Positions 9,449 through 19,777 of a stretch of 64,000 nucleotides of DNA are shown in pieces. The DNA lies in assembly GCA_009801085.1 (NCBI GenBank), contig VNWV01000010.1:744001-808000 (forward strand), in the 5' to 3' direction. Under the pieces are notes generated by a model. The model did no database searches, had not been told where the DNA came from, and worked only from the letters and a program-made list of their open reading frames with translations. Every line of letters starts with the position of its first letter. Position 1 is the stretch's first letter. The stretch is from Lasiodiplodia sp. COLG20 (taxonomy: Eukaryota; Ascomycota; Dothideomycetes; Botryosphaeriales; Botryosphaeriaceae). The position numbers were made by a program, and so were the translations under genes.

Positions 9449-10143
9449 TTAGCAAGATTGTCCATCTCCTTGTCCTGAATCCTCCGGGGTTGGTTCGTCA
9501 TCACCGGGGGCTTCATGGTATTCTTTCACTGCTTGTCGGACCCTGGCGCCTTTGGCCCTTAGCTCCGTGACCAGTTCGCTACCCGGGGACAGTCTCTCCA
9601 TCTTTTCACATAACTCATCGGCCTCATCCAGACAATCCTGCGCCTGTTCCCAAGACATGACGCAAGAAAGCAGCTGGAGCAATTCGCACCTGCACGCGTG
9701 AGGGACCCTTGGACGCATTAGCGTCTCGAGAACGAGCTCACGGCACTCATCGTCTCGATCATCTTGGAATAGTTGGGTACCCTACTCCATTAGTCCGTAA
9801 TTTGGTTATCAAATACTGCCTCATTGAAAATGATGGAGCCATCTCAAGGGGTGATAGGTTTTAATGTACATACCGCATCCAGCCTTGACCAGAAGTAGCG
9901 CGCAAGGTTACTCAGCCTCGGGGCATTTCCATCTCCTCCTTCCTCTTCTTTGTCACTGGGCGGCAGTGACTTGTCTGCCTCTGTCTTAGTGTGCTGCGCG
10001 TCATCGTCTGGCATATCTTTCCGAGCACGTTGAGAGGCCACGCGACGCAGAGGAGATCGGGTGGTGGAAGTTGTCGGTCTCGCCGGCGCAGCCTCTCCGA
10101 TGGATGTCTCGGCGCTTTTCCCCAGGCCCTTGTTGTTGTCCAT
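9449..10143 (-). CDS. Gene B2: unknown, paralogue of B1
   Basis: Exon 1 is 10143-9874 and exon 2 is 9781-9449, with a 92 bp intron (GTATGT...GAGTAG) at the same position and phase as in B1; about 200 residues. The start (MDNNKG) matches the start of B1 (MDKNTG). The N-terminal region is shorter than in B1 and acidic before LSNLARYFWSRLD. The conserved C-terminal domain reads CRCELLQLLSCVM and WEQAQDCLDEADELC. The protein ends early (GQGDGQSC) by a frame change relative to B1: a neighbouring frame continues with MDNLAKGVQEEF, matching B1 MDDLAE. This points to a frameshift in the tail or an unseen intron. Function unknown. B2 diverges from A2. Confidence 0.65.
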
Positions 10144-10819
10144 TGGCGGCGTACAAGCACAGGCTTCGATCGAGGGTGATGGCAGGCTTCCTGTGTCTGA
10201 TGTCGGTGGCCGAATCAGTTTTGTCTCGTAAGGTGAAGGAAGATGAGCATTGGCAATTGCTGGTGAGGCGGTTTTGGCGGACAGGTAGTGGAACCAATGA
10301 CGGTGGAGCAGGCCGAGGTGGCGATAGAAGGTGAGCAGCAGTAGCCTTAAGTTAATGTATGGGTGGTGAGGCAGCTGATGGCGGATTCCGGGTGGATGGT
10401 GGCGAAAGATGTGTGAAAAAACACCGGCAAACAGGCCAAGGAGCAAAGAGGGCAGTTAAATACGACAAAGACCACGCGAAGCGCAGTGACCTCGGGTTGA
10501 GCCTGGGCATACGGTCAAGCTAATGAGTGACCGGAAAGCACGTGCATAGAAGAGCATAGGCGTGACACGGTGACCTGTAGGAGACGAATCACATGAAATG
10601 GCCAGCGCTTGTGCACTCCTTCCGTACATGGCAGGTTGCGTCATCGAGTAGATTCGGGAAACGCTTCCATCACCTTCCAGCTTTAAGAATTTTCATGCAC
10701 CCGACCTTTCTTCAACTCGTCGTCCTCTGCCGACCGCACTTCCTTTGCGACCGCTACACTTGTCATCTCACCCTCAATTGCCTTCGCTCAACACGGACCT
10801 ACCTAAGCAAGTCACGGTC
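10144..10819. promoter_or_regulatory. Divergent promoter between B2 and A2
   Basis: A 676 bp interval between the B2 start (10143, minus) and the A2 start (10820, plus). It is the mirror counterpart of 6755-7396. The frame upstream of B2 stays open to 10446 but has no resemblance to B1, so it is taken as leader. The A2 side is pyrimidine-rich (10690-10800). Confidence 0.5.
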
Positions 10820-12277
10820 ATGGCTGTGATCACGGAACCACCGCCGAATACGGCGGCCTGCCTTGAAAGACTCAAAGCTGAAGTGCAGGCCAAGCTGGAA
10901 GCCAGCAACCCTGATCGCAAGCGCGAACGGTGTGGAGAGGGATTCCATAGTTCACTGTTGATGGCCCTTCAGCTTGTCCTCTCGCATCTCGATCCCATGC
11001 CTCTAGCAGAGCTGCGAGAAGATGTGCTTCAAAGGTTCAAGCAAGAAAGAAAGCTCCACGCTACCGTACACCGCATGGGAGGGTTTGCTTACTTCATCAT
11101 TACGACTAAGCCCCCGCCCACCTGGAACATCAAGAACCCGCGCGCCTGGGCAGCAAAGCTGGTAAGCTGGGCATGGAAGAAGTTGGGTCCGGATGGCATT
11201 TCGTACGGAACCCTGGGAATTGGGACAGCCTGGGCCAACGAAGACGAAGCCACCACGCCGGTTACCGGTGCATTGAAGGACGTCCTTGAGCGCATTTCAG
11301 TCCCACTGAGCATGGTGACGCGCGACTTGATGACACAACTGCTGATGGCCTGCACACGGATTGTGCTCCCGGAGAGCTACCGTGATGGAGCATTTCCGCT
11401 ACGCCCTCTGAATTGGTCATTAGAGGAGAAGGCCATCATGATGACTATTGACATACCGCTGGCCTATGCCACAAGAGCTGGATCCGACGACCAGATTCAG
11501 CGCCCGTACGGGTACGACTTCGAAGTGGCTATTCCAAGCGACACGCCCGACGAATGCGCAGACTTGAAGGCCGACCCGTTCTTCCACTTCAACTTCTCCG
11601 AGGATGCCGACAAGCATGCAACAGATGCCCAGAAAGCTCTCGCCAAATTCATCTATGCACAGTGTGCTAGATACGCCCTGAGCCAGTACGAAGCCGTCGT
11701 CCTCGCACAGGCGCTCCTGAATCAACATACGAGGAAGTATTCCAGCTTGATTTTTAGCAGGGACATCATCGAGCTGCCTCCCCCAGACATACTCCATGAA
11801 TATCGCACATACATGCCCGATTTATTCGGCGTTGGTGGACTGTCTCAAGATATCCGCGATGGCATCTCCAGATACGCGAGCTTGGTGGTGGACGAATACT
11901 TCAGCCGACAGCAGAAGGGAGAATGCAAACATGGTCTTGTCACGGAGTGGAAAAGCAAGGTACGCGAGCAACGCGCAGTCTTGCAGCAGCGTATGTCAAA
12001 GATGCGGTCCAAGCTCTCCAACTCCATCATGTCTGGCATGCGCTCTGGGCTCATGAAGCTCGCGCGAGGAAAGTCGGATAGCCTGGAGCAGCTCATGGAG
12101 ACCAGGCTGGACAACCTCGAGCGGGAAGTGAAGGCCAGGGCCGACGGCCTCGAGCGGGAAGTGATGGCCAGGGTCGACGGCCTCGAACGGGAGGTGAAGA
12201 ACAGGCTGGAGCTTCTGGAGTCTATGCCAACGGAGAAGGCCAAGCAGGAGCTGAAGGACTTTATCAAGAAACCGTAA
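10820..12277 (+). CDS. Gene A2: unknown, paralogue of A1 with a coiled-coil tail
   Basis: A single exon of 485 residues starting at an ATG with good context (GTCATGG, 10820). The frame is open further upstream, but earlier ATGs give no match to A1. The first 380 residues align with A1 along their whole length, without the A1 intron. From about residue 375 it continues into a basic, helical tail: REQRAVLQQRM, then three 11-residue repeats of the type LEREVKARADG (about 433-465), then LELLESM and DFIKKP at the end. The tail should form a coiled coil and is shared with gene D. No catalytic motif, signal peptide or membrane segment was found. Function unknown. It diverges from B2, as A1 does from B1. 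Confidence 0.75.
   Translation: MAVITEPPPNTAACLERLKAEVQAKLEASNPDRKRERCGEGFHSSLLMALQLVLSHLDPMPLAELREDVLQRFKQERKLHATVHRMGGFAYFIITTKPPPTWNIKNPRAWAAKLVSWAWKKLGPDGISYGTLGIGTAWANEDEATTPVTGALKDVLERISVPLSMVTRDLMTQLLMACTRIVLPESYRDGAFPLRPLNWSLEEKAIMMTIDIPLAYATRAGSDDQIQRPYGYDFEVAIPSDTPDECADLKADPFFHFNFSEDADKHATDAQKALAKFIYAQCARYALSQYEAVVLAQALLNQHTRKYSSLIFSRDIIELPPPDILHEYRTYMPDLFGVGGLSQDIRDGISRYASLVVDEYFSRQQKGECKHGLVTEWKSKVREQRAVLQQRMSKMRSKLSNSIMSGMRSGLMKLARGKSDSLEQLMETRLDNLEREVKARADGLEREVMARVDGLEREVKNRLELLESMPTEKAKQELKDFIKKP
12116..12214 (+). repeat. Three 33 bp tandem repeats in A2 (hendecad coil)
   Basis: Units at 12116-12148, 12149-12181 and 12182-12214 are close copies. Each encodes 11 residues, LEREV(K/M)(A/N)R(A/V/L) plus two. 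An 11-residue spacing is typical of a hendecad coiled coil, and in-frame unit loss or gain would change coil length without breaking the protein. Confidence 0.8.
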
Positions 12278-13039
12278 ACGGCTCACATTGTTGGGACTGC
12301 CCTGTGGTTTGATGTATGAGCGGTTGCCATTTCCAAGCGAGTGTAGCCAAAGACAGGTTTCCAATTTGACGGCGAGGATAGGATGGGGCAACGTCATTCC
12401 TCAGGCTCTGACAAAACCAGCTTGATCCCCAGACTTTCACCGAGACTAGAGATTGCTTAGTTCAAGGTTCGGTATGTGATGGCGATAATGGGATGGCCTG
12501 TTTTCCTTTCTTTTCTTTTCTTTGCTGTCATTTCTTTTCAAAAAATGGAGGAGTATAGACAGAGTCAAATCACCAAAGACAGATTCGGTGAGAACGGTCC
12601 AGTAACAGAGCATACAGAAACGGCGAGAAACGGTACACAAGCTACACTTACAAGTAGCATTAGTCTAGGTTTTTGCAAATGGAAAATGATTGCAAAGAGT
12701 CACATCTTTCGCAAGCTACAAGTAGAGCGTTCCCGGACAATCATCGCTTGGGTATTTCAGCTACAAATGGTATCAAATCCTTCCTTACTCCTCCTCAAAT
12801 CTTAAGCATAGCGCGAATAGTAAGCGTCGTTCTTTCAATAAACTTTTTAGCGTGAAGACGGTGATGCCAACCAGACAGGCAGACGATTCGCAAGTCTGGC
12901 GTCCGCCAATGTCATTTCCGAAACGAAGCAGAAGGGCAAGTCAAAGTATAGACAAGAAAGCGGCAAAATAATCCAGTGATTACAACGAGATAGAAACGTT
13001 CAGAGCTGTTTTCGTCGAAAAAATCAAAAAATCAAAACG
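12278..13039. other. Intergenic, no supported gene
   Basis: A region between the convergent ends of A2 and the GPI-type gene on the minus strand. It contains an AT-rich stretch with a 109-codon plus-strand frame (12476-12805) that has no recognisable features. Nothing else is seen. Confidence 0.5.
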
Positions 13040-15125
13040 TTAGCAAGCGTATCCCCAAAAGACATGAACAACAATGAGTGACAATACCGCACCTACTCCG
13101 GAAGATACTCCACTTCCACTCTCTCCTCCTCCGAGGAGACCGCCAGCACCGCTCTTCTTCGCCTCCTCCTCCTGCTTCATCGCCGCAAACTTCGTCGCCG
13201 CAGGCGTGAAAGCCGCGCCAGCAGGCGCGCCCGTGCTCTGGTAGACCAGACACGCGGTAGGCAGGGTGGTCGCGGGCATGCTGGCGATGCTCCAGCTGGT
13301 GGCGAAGGACGGGTCGCGCACGACGGGCAGCTGGGCCTGGAGGCGCATGTCGGCGCCGACGCCGATGTCGACGGAGCCGGCGATGTGGGTGAGGTTGGCG
13401 AAGTTGCGCGAGAAGTCGGCCTGGTCGGGCGAGGGGGAGTCGCCGACGGACTCGCAGTTGGCGTCGTGCTGCGACGAGGCCAGCTGCGTGATGTTGACGG
13501 AGGCGACGGGCAGGTCGAGGTAGGTGCCGGCCTCGGCGAGTAGGTCGTCGTCGAAGAGGCCGAAGGCGAGCTCGATGCGCGGGCGCAGCGCGACGTGCAG
13601 CTGCAGGTTGACGTCCGAGACATTGGCCTGGAAGGGGACGGCCTCAAGGGTGTAGTTCTCACTGTGGGCGACGAGGGTTAATATGGGTGGTGGTGGGGAG
13701 GCTGGGGGACTGACAGTCCGGTCACGGTGGACGACTCCAGGTCGGTGAAGTTCAGGGTCGCGATGGCGCTGGGCAGCTGGGATTGTTGTTAGTTGGCGAT
13801 GCCATGGACTGGAAGCGGCAGAGCTTACCGTCAGGTTGAAACCGTAGGACATCTGGACACCACCGCTCAGAGCCCAGTTGAAGGTCAGAGCAGGCTCGAA
13901 CATGATACCGGCCTTACCGAGCTCGGGAATCTGCGTTGTATTAGCGCCTGACTCTACGCATAACTTAAAAGACTTACCCTGAAACCAGCCGTAGGAGCAG
14001 TAAAGAGGGGGATCTGCAGACTACCGGACTCGGCAGGTGTAGCCATGAGCTCAACGTAGGTGGAGAAGTTGGTGAGGGCAAGCTGGACAAAGCCCATCTT
14101 GAAGACATCGGCGACCGAGTCCATCTCAACAATATCTTCCATGTCAGGCCAGTCAAGTTCCCAGCCACCCTGGGTCAGGTTCAAGTTGCCCGTCGTCTTG
14201 CAGTGCTTGCAGCCGATGATGAAGTGGGGGTTGGGAAGAGTCATGGCGAATCCCGGAGGCAGCGAGAAGGTCGTGTTACCGGCCTCATAGTATAGGTTGA
14301 GAGCGACAGAGGTTTGGGTAACGTGGGAGGCATTGCCAGAAGGGATAAGAGTCTGGTGGCTCAAGAAAGTCGAGGTCGAGGTCGAAGTGATGACGGTCGA
14401 GGTGGCGGTGCTGGTAGCGACCTGGGTAGTGGCCTCCTGCCTGCGCAGCATCTGGTGACGGCGCAGCTCATGGTGCTCCTGCGAGTGTCCGTACTCGATG
14501 TTAAAGCGGTTGAACGCTTTCTTCCACTGCGTCTTCGTCGTTGCGAGGTTGATGGTGTTCGTGTCTTCCGAGGCCGTCACGTCGTCAACCCTGTGTTTGT
14601 AAGTCCACTGACCAATACGTTTTCTTTCGTCCAGCTTACAGAAAGACCGAACGCGAGCCCTCGTCAGTGCATCCAGCATGAGAAGCAATGACGTATCCGC
14701 CTTCCAGACGAGACAGCACCTTCTCAGCATCAGCAAAGACCGAGTCCTCGCGGAATCCAAGCTCGATGCCGGAGCCCGTGCATTCGAGATGGTTCAGCTG
14801 ATCTTCGATATCCTCAAGCATAAGGACCTGCTTGCTCGACTGAGCCTGGACACGCGAGAAGAAGACGGACTTCTCGCTGTCAGTGTTCTCGCCTGCGTGC
14901 GTTAGTGTAAGTCTAAGCGCCGGAAGTGAGATGCGTACCATCCGTGTAAAGCAAATCGACAAAAGGCGTGGTCCGAATCTGGTCACTCCTTCGAAGGGTA
15001 TCAGAGCGCTTCGTGGCTGCCTTCAGATCGACCATCGGCGGGCTGCGAGGGTTCACAGTAGAAACGACTCCCTCGGGAAGGCAGGCGAGTAGCCATACGG
15101 CGTAGGATAGTTTGGAGAAACCCAT
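13040..15125 (-). CDS. Secreted GPI-anchored-like protein, DUF7029/DUF7223 type
   Basis: Six exons: 15125-14939, 14892-14640, 14590-13978, 13930-13829, 13776-13715, 13661-13040. The five introns are 46-53 bp and all joins keep frame. The protein begins with a signal peptide (hydrophobic AVWLLACLPEGVV) and ends with Gly/Ser-rich sequence followed by a hydrophobic tail (LSLIVVHVFWGYA), a GPI-attachment pattern. The first 130 residues resemble a fungal extracellular domain (HLECTGSGIELGF, then IASHAGC), and the later part has the cysteine pair GCKHC and many N-glycosylation sites. This arrangement fits fungal proteins annotated with DUF7029 and DUF7223; the names are from memory and moderately certain. 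A Thr/Ser-rich linker (STATSTVITSTSTSTF) lies between them. It likely acts at the cell surface. No enzymatic role is known. Confidence 0.75.
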
Positions 15126-17235
15126 GATTCCGACGAGAGAGAAGCGAGATCACAAAAGCCGTCGCAAAGCAGGTGGAAGCAGCGCTGCGAGCGGGAAGAT
15201 ATATCGTGAAACAGCATTGTATGATTGAGCATGCAGGGCTACGGCGTTGTCCCGAGCGAAGTATTCAGATCTGCTTTGGGAAATCATGAAGTGGGGTATC
15301 TTTAATTTGGCCCCTTTCTGAGACAATGGAAACAGACCACTGCATGCACAAGGCTGAAAGGTTCCGTTGGTGGCGGCTCCATATCAGATAAACGAACTCG
15401 TCGTCGATAAGACCAATAGCTGGGGAGAATAGTGAGCGGTTCAGAAATGCGCGTCACTGCTTGGATCCTTCTCGTATGAACCGTGTTGGCGGGAGAGGAT
15501 GTGCATAGCTGTGCCGCAGTGGGGGAGTGGGCGCGGGCGCTTAGGCTTCCTTTTAGTTGGTCAGTTCGCAGCATGATTCTTTCTGCGTGGTCACTGTGAC
15601 TGCCTAAAGGATGAGCACAGCCAAAGACGGAGTCATCACAAGGGATTCAGGAGGGGCTGGTGTGCTCCTCTGCCGATCTCAGCGGTTTTCCATGCTCTTC
15701 AATACGCTTTGTGGATAGCGGAGCCAGAATGAAAGGCGCAGCAACCACTCACGAGAGGTCCTGCATGGCGTAGCTGAAGCAAGCAAAACCATGGTGGGGT
15801 TGATGCTTGACAGCATCCCCTTTTCCAAGCTCCTGCGGGAGTTTAATGATTCAACCGCTATAAGGCGTGCATGATCTTCACCCGCTTGGGCCAGCGGACT
15901 TATCGAAACCACGCGAGACGATCTTGGCCGGAATTACCCCCAACGTCGGCGACGGAAAGCAGCCGAAGGGTTTCGCAAGCGAGTGCGGAGAAGGTAAGAA
16001 TCATCAAGGGTCCATTGTGTGAAGTTGATCGTTGAGCAAGAACGCGTAACAGCACTGCCCAGCTGAAACAGAGTGGCGGTGTTGAGGGATAGACCGGGCG
16101 ATCTTGAGCATTCCAGTACCCCTACGCTCCTGATCTGACTTCAGAACGATGCAGGCATAATTGTTGCCGTGTTTTGCGAGCGACAAATGTTATAAGGGAC
16201 GTGCGGGTGAGGAAGGATGAAAGGGAAATTCAAGGTTCGTTCTAGCGCGACGTTTGAAGGAAAACAAGTGGTTGCCGCAGTCGCTGCTTTGCATCCAGAA
16301 ACCACCGGCACGACTTTTGCGCCCCACTTCCACCCCGGCTTGAACGTACGTGTCCGAGCGCCTCAACACCAAACCGAATGACATACCTGACTTCACCACA
16401 AACATGAAAATTTGTCACTAGAGGTACCTCATATTATGAGCGCTCTCGGCTCGCTGTGTCCATGCGCGCATTTGAAACTTGCAATGCATCTAAAGGTTTG
16501 TGAAAGCGAAGTGTAGATCTCCGCCTAGGCTTGTAAACGTACAAAGAAAATCACCTCAAGCTACTAGGCAGTTGCATCGCAAGACTATGAGAGCGCATAG
16601 CGCTCAACCTGTATGCAATGCGTTGCGGTGGTGATGATGTGAAGCACTTTGAAGAGCATGGAAAGAGAGGCGGGTAATTGCACCGGATTTCCTTGTCTCT
16701 GCGCTGATTGTGCTTTCGCGGGTAACGAAACGTCAAACTTCCCTAATAATCACCTATAGCTCCTCAAAGTCTCCATAATTAGACGAGAGATCCAGCCAAC
16801 TCCAGGCAAACCTTCATGCAGACATTCACCTTTGTCGCTCGCTTGATATACATCTTTGAAAGAACACCCCATTGATCGCGTCTCTGAGATCTCAAGCCAG
16901 AGCCGATAGTGATTGTTTGTGGTGATAATCAATCACCACCACCTTCCAAAACTTTCGACCTCACCTTCGATCACATGGCTGGATAGGCAGCTGCCCCAGC
17001 AACACAGCCCGTGCACATAAGGCGAGCTCATCTATTTAAACATACACACCCTCGTCTTTAGCTCTCTTTGCCTTCAGCCTTAAATCAAGTCCAAGCGAGC
17101 CTTGCCACATCGACACTATGTAAGCAAGCCAGACTTCCACTCAAAGACATATTAACAACCTGAATAGCACTCAGGAGATCGCAATCACTGGACATCAAAA
17201 GTCCAAGTCTTATCATCCATCTCAAATACAAAGCC
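15126..17235. other. Large intergenic stretch with one TATA-like site
   Basis: 2.1 kb upstream of two divergently placed genes. Short open frames overlap on both strands and have no features. TATTTAAA at 17033-17040 precedes a pyrimidine-rich leader of the gene at 17236. A likely leader intron (GTAAGC at 17120, CAG at 17174) follows. If used, it would create an upstream in-frame ATG adding 21 residues to that protein. Confidence 0.5.
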
Positions 17236-17704
17236 ATGGGTGACATCGCCGAGCTGTCTATGCCATCCGCGCAGCAGCTGGAGCAGCTGAGCATTGCGAA
17301 CCTGCTGACGGAGCGCATCCTCAGTGAGTACCTTCCGTCCCAGATCTTCTCACTCCCATCACTGACGCTAACCCTCACCAGCCATCGGTCGCAGCCTGCT
17401 TGGTAGCAACCGCGCCCTCGACGTCGTCACGTACCGCCTCCCCAACAGCGAGCAGCCGGCCGACTACGTCGCCGAGCTGATCGAGCACACCGGACCGACC
17501 CAGGCGAGCACCATCTTGCGCGCCCGCAACGACCTCCGCACCAAGGCCCTCTTCATGCTGCTCGACCGCGCCGAGCGCGAGCTCAACATCACCATGAGCC
17601 AGGCTTGCTCTGTCGCTGGAGCTCAGGTCATCCACACCCGCCGTCTTGGGGGCCACCGTTGCACGGGTTGCAACGGACCCTGCAGCGGTGGCCCGGCTGC
17701 TTAG
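17236..17704 (+). CDS. Small protein of unknown function with a C-terminal Cys cluster
   Basis: Two exons, 17236-17323 and 17382-17704, with a 58 bp intron (GTGAGT...ACCAG) in phase 1; 136 residues. The start has a strong context (GCCATGGG). The protein is largely helical (LEQLSIANLLTERIL, LRTKALFMLLDRAEREL) and ends with a histidine and cysteine cluster, HRCTGCNGPCSGG, which could bind a metal. There is no signal peptide. It is not recognised. Splicing of the leader intron at 17120-17174 could extend it at the N terminus in frame (MRSQSLDIKSP...). The upstream TATTTAAA suggests a regulated promoter. Confidence 0.7.
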
Positions 17705-18120
17705 ATCTTCCGGCTTGCACGATGGCGTCATGGGATGGGAAAGGCGTTAAAAGGTTTCGGAGACGGGAGATGGTACCTATCTGGGATTGAATTCAGCCAT
17801 GGGAAAGCAAGTCATCGGATGAGAACTCGGAATAGCATGCACATAATGAAATCCCCAATGCGCTCTTGCTGGTGCCCTGTGACTTGACGTGAATGCTCTT
17901 CGTCGTTGATTGCAAATGATGCACGGCGTCCTCAAGCAACGCTGGTTTTCTCAGGATGATGGAATGTCCAGGTCGGGAAGGTGAGGTGGCAAGCGGTGAA
18001 AGTTGCGCTTTCCACACCAGGGACCTAAGAGAGAAACAGTGGCAACAAACGTGTCCTCACACATTTCTCTTTCGCCTTGGACATTGTCGCCTTTCGTTAT
18101 ACCGTACCATATCTACAACC
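17705..18120. other. Intergenic, promoter side of the gene at 18121
   Basis: About 415 bp holding the 3' flank of the small Cys-cluster gene and the leader of the next plus-strand gene. Nothing else is supported. Confidence 0.4.
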
Positions 18121-19459
18121 ATGAGTAACATCGGCGATCAAGCTTTGAAGCGCGAGATGCTCGAGGAGATCACATCTACAATCGCCCACATCAAAAGTTC
18201 GTCTTCCTACCTTCATTCTACATTTACGTCCGGATGATAGGTTCAATCACCCGCGAAACAATCTAATTAAATTTGGAATCGCAGAAGCCGCACGCTTCGT
18301 CTACCCCGGCAAAACCGTGGAAATTGTCGTGGATTCGCACATAAGATTCGTAGCTCTCAACAGCAATACCCGCCTTACCACCAGCTCCACTCTTTGTATC
18401 AGAGCTTCACTCGTCCAACGCGACGGCGCACATATACCCATCGACGGTCCATGGCTGCTCACCGCCACGGCTAAAGATCGCCTCGCTGCCACCTTGAATC
18501 TCGCTCGCGAGATAGACAAGGAAGTGAACCGTATTGGCGCTAGCGCAACCTCGCCGAGCGGTAATGAGGCTTCACCTTCTTCGATTCCGCCTTGTTCGGT
18601 TCCAAGTAGTGCGGCAGCGTCAACGGGTCAGGCGGGACCAGGAGCGTCATATCCAATGAGTGTATCAACAACAGATCCATCATTTTTGGGGCTGGGGCAG
18701 GCAGGGCCATCTTCGATTCCAACGAATGCGATACCGTCAGATCCATCATTTTTGGGGCTGGGGCAGGCAGAGCCATCTTCGATTCCAACGAATGCGATAC
18801 CGTTAGATCCATCACTGTCTGACCAGGGACTAGGAATGTCAACTTCAATGGATGCAACAGCCTCCTCATCACTGTTTCAACCAGGACTGCCATCTTGGGT
18901 CCCAATGAGTGGAACAACGTCATTTCCATCACAGTTTGGACCAGGGCAGGCAACGCCATCTTTGAGTCCAACGGATGCGACAACCTCCTCATCTCTGTTT
19001 GGACCAGGACCGCCACCTTCCGCTCCAATGGATGCGGCAACGATAGATCCATCAATGTTTCTACAGGGACCGGGGATTCCGAATTCGACTTGGATGGATG
19101 CTGAAACACCACAGTTTGGACCAGGACCGCCACCTTTCGGTCCAATGGGTACAATGAATACAGGTCCGACATTCTTTGAATCGTTGCAAGCAGGGCCATA
19201 TTATGCTCCACCGAATATGACAACCTCCGCGTCTCCGTTTAGACCTAGGCCGCCTTCTCCACCCTCGTCGATTCCAATGAGTGCGACAACGTCATCTTCA
19301 TCAATGTTTGGTTCAGGTCCGGGGGCGCCATCTTCAAGACAAAGTAGACCGACACCAGGTAGAACGAGGCAGACGAGACCGAGGCAAGCGAGACCGAAAG
19401 GTTCGCTCCGGGAACCATCAACATCATCGCCAGGCCCCGGCGATGTGGAGATGCTATGA
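18121..19459 (+). CDS. Unknown protein with a Pro/Ser/Gly-rich repeat tail
   Basis: Exon 1 is 18121-18196 and exon 2 is 18285-19459. The 88 bp intron (GTTCGT...CGCAG) keeps frame in phase 1; its donor is weak. About 416 residues. The N-terminal 120 residues (starting MSNIGDQALKREM) look like a small folded domain with alternating strands (VEIVVDSHIRFVAL, TLCIRASLV) that is not recognised. The remaining 290 residues are low complexity, built from loose repeats around SSIPTNAIPSDPSFLGLGQ and FGPGPPP, and end basic (RPTPGRTRQTRPRQARP). The strand opposite is also open over much of this part, because of the repeat composition. The intron contains a hairpin arm related to those at 2.8 and 6.2 kb. 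There is no signal peptide. Function unknown. Confidence 0.65.
18227..18252 (+). repeat. Single arm of the introner-like hairpin family in an intron
   Basis: CGTCCGGATGATAGG then TTCAATCACCC matches the right arm of the free hairpin at 2809-2830 (GTCCGGACGATAGC then TTCAACTA) with a few changes, and the flanking ATTCTACAT is also shared in inverse orientation with its loop. Only one arm is recognisable here, so this copy is older or partial. Confidence 0.5.
18674..18805 (+). repeat. Two near-identical 66 bp tandem units in the repeat gene
   Basis: Units 18674-18739 and 18740-18805 differ at very few bases and each encodes DPSFLGLGQA(G/E)PSSIPTNAIP plus one residue. A third unit begins (GATCCATCA) and then diverges. 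The near-identity means the duplication is recent compared with the other, degenerate repeats in the same exon. Confidence 0.85.
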
Positions 19460-19777
19460 TCGAACCGGAGCTGAAGGGGACTGAATTATCATTAGTTAGG
19501 CATCACAAATGTCGCTCGCTCGCGTGTAGTTGAATAATGCAGCTATGATTTGATTGGTCAGTGCAACGATGTTGAACCACGTGAAAAGGGTGACAGAACC
19601 TCGCAATGGAATGTTCCGAGAACTGTATTTACGAAATTTAGCTGATGGTACACTGTTCTAGAACACCCATGGTCTACGCCAAAAAGATTTTTCTGCGCAA
19701 CAAATGAAACACTAAATGGATGTCCGTCTCACCGGCACGCCACCCCCTTGATTCAAGATTTTACTGCTTTTGTCTGT
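19460..19777. other. Intergenic between convergent genes
   Basis: About 318 bp between the repeat gene and MIC26/27. It is AT-richer than the flanking genes. No feature is seen. Confidence 0.4.

Noticed and set aside
11180..11205. TCCGGA-containing sequence in A2 resembling the hairpin arm
   Set aside because: It is coding (GPDGISY) and lacks the rest of the arm and any inverted partner.
12476..12805. 109-codon plus-strand frame beginning with a hydrophobic stretch
   Set aside because: The hydrophobic start comes from a TTTCTTTTC-type tract. The rest has no pattern and lies in the 3' flank between convergent genes.
18540..19223. 227-codon minus-strand frame opposite the repeat gene
   Set aside because: The frame exists because the repeats lack stops on both strands. 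It has no start context or splice support, and the plus-strand frame continues from a folded N-terminal domain.
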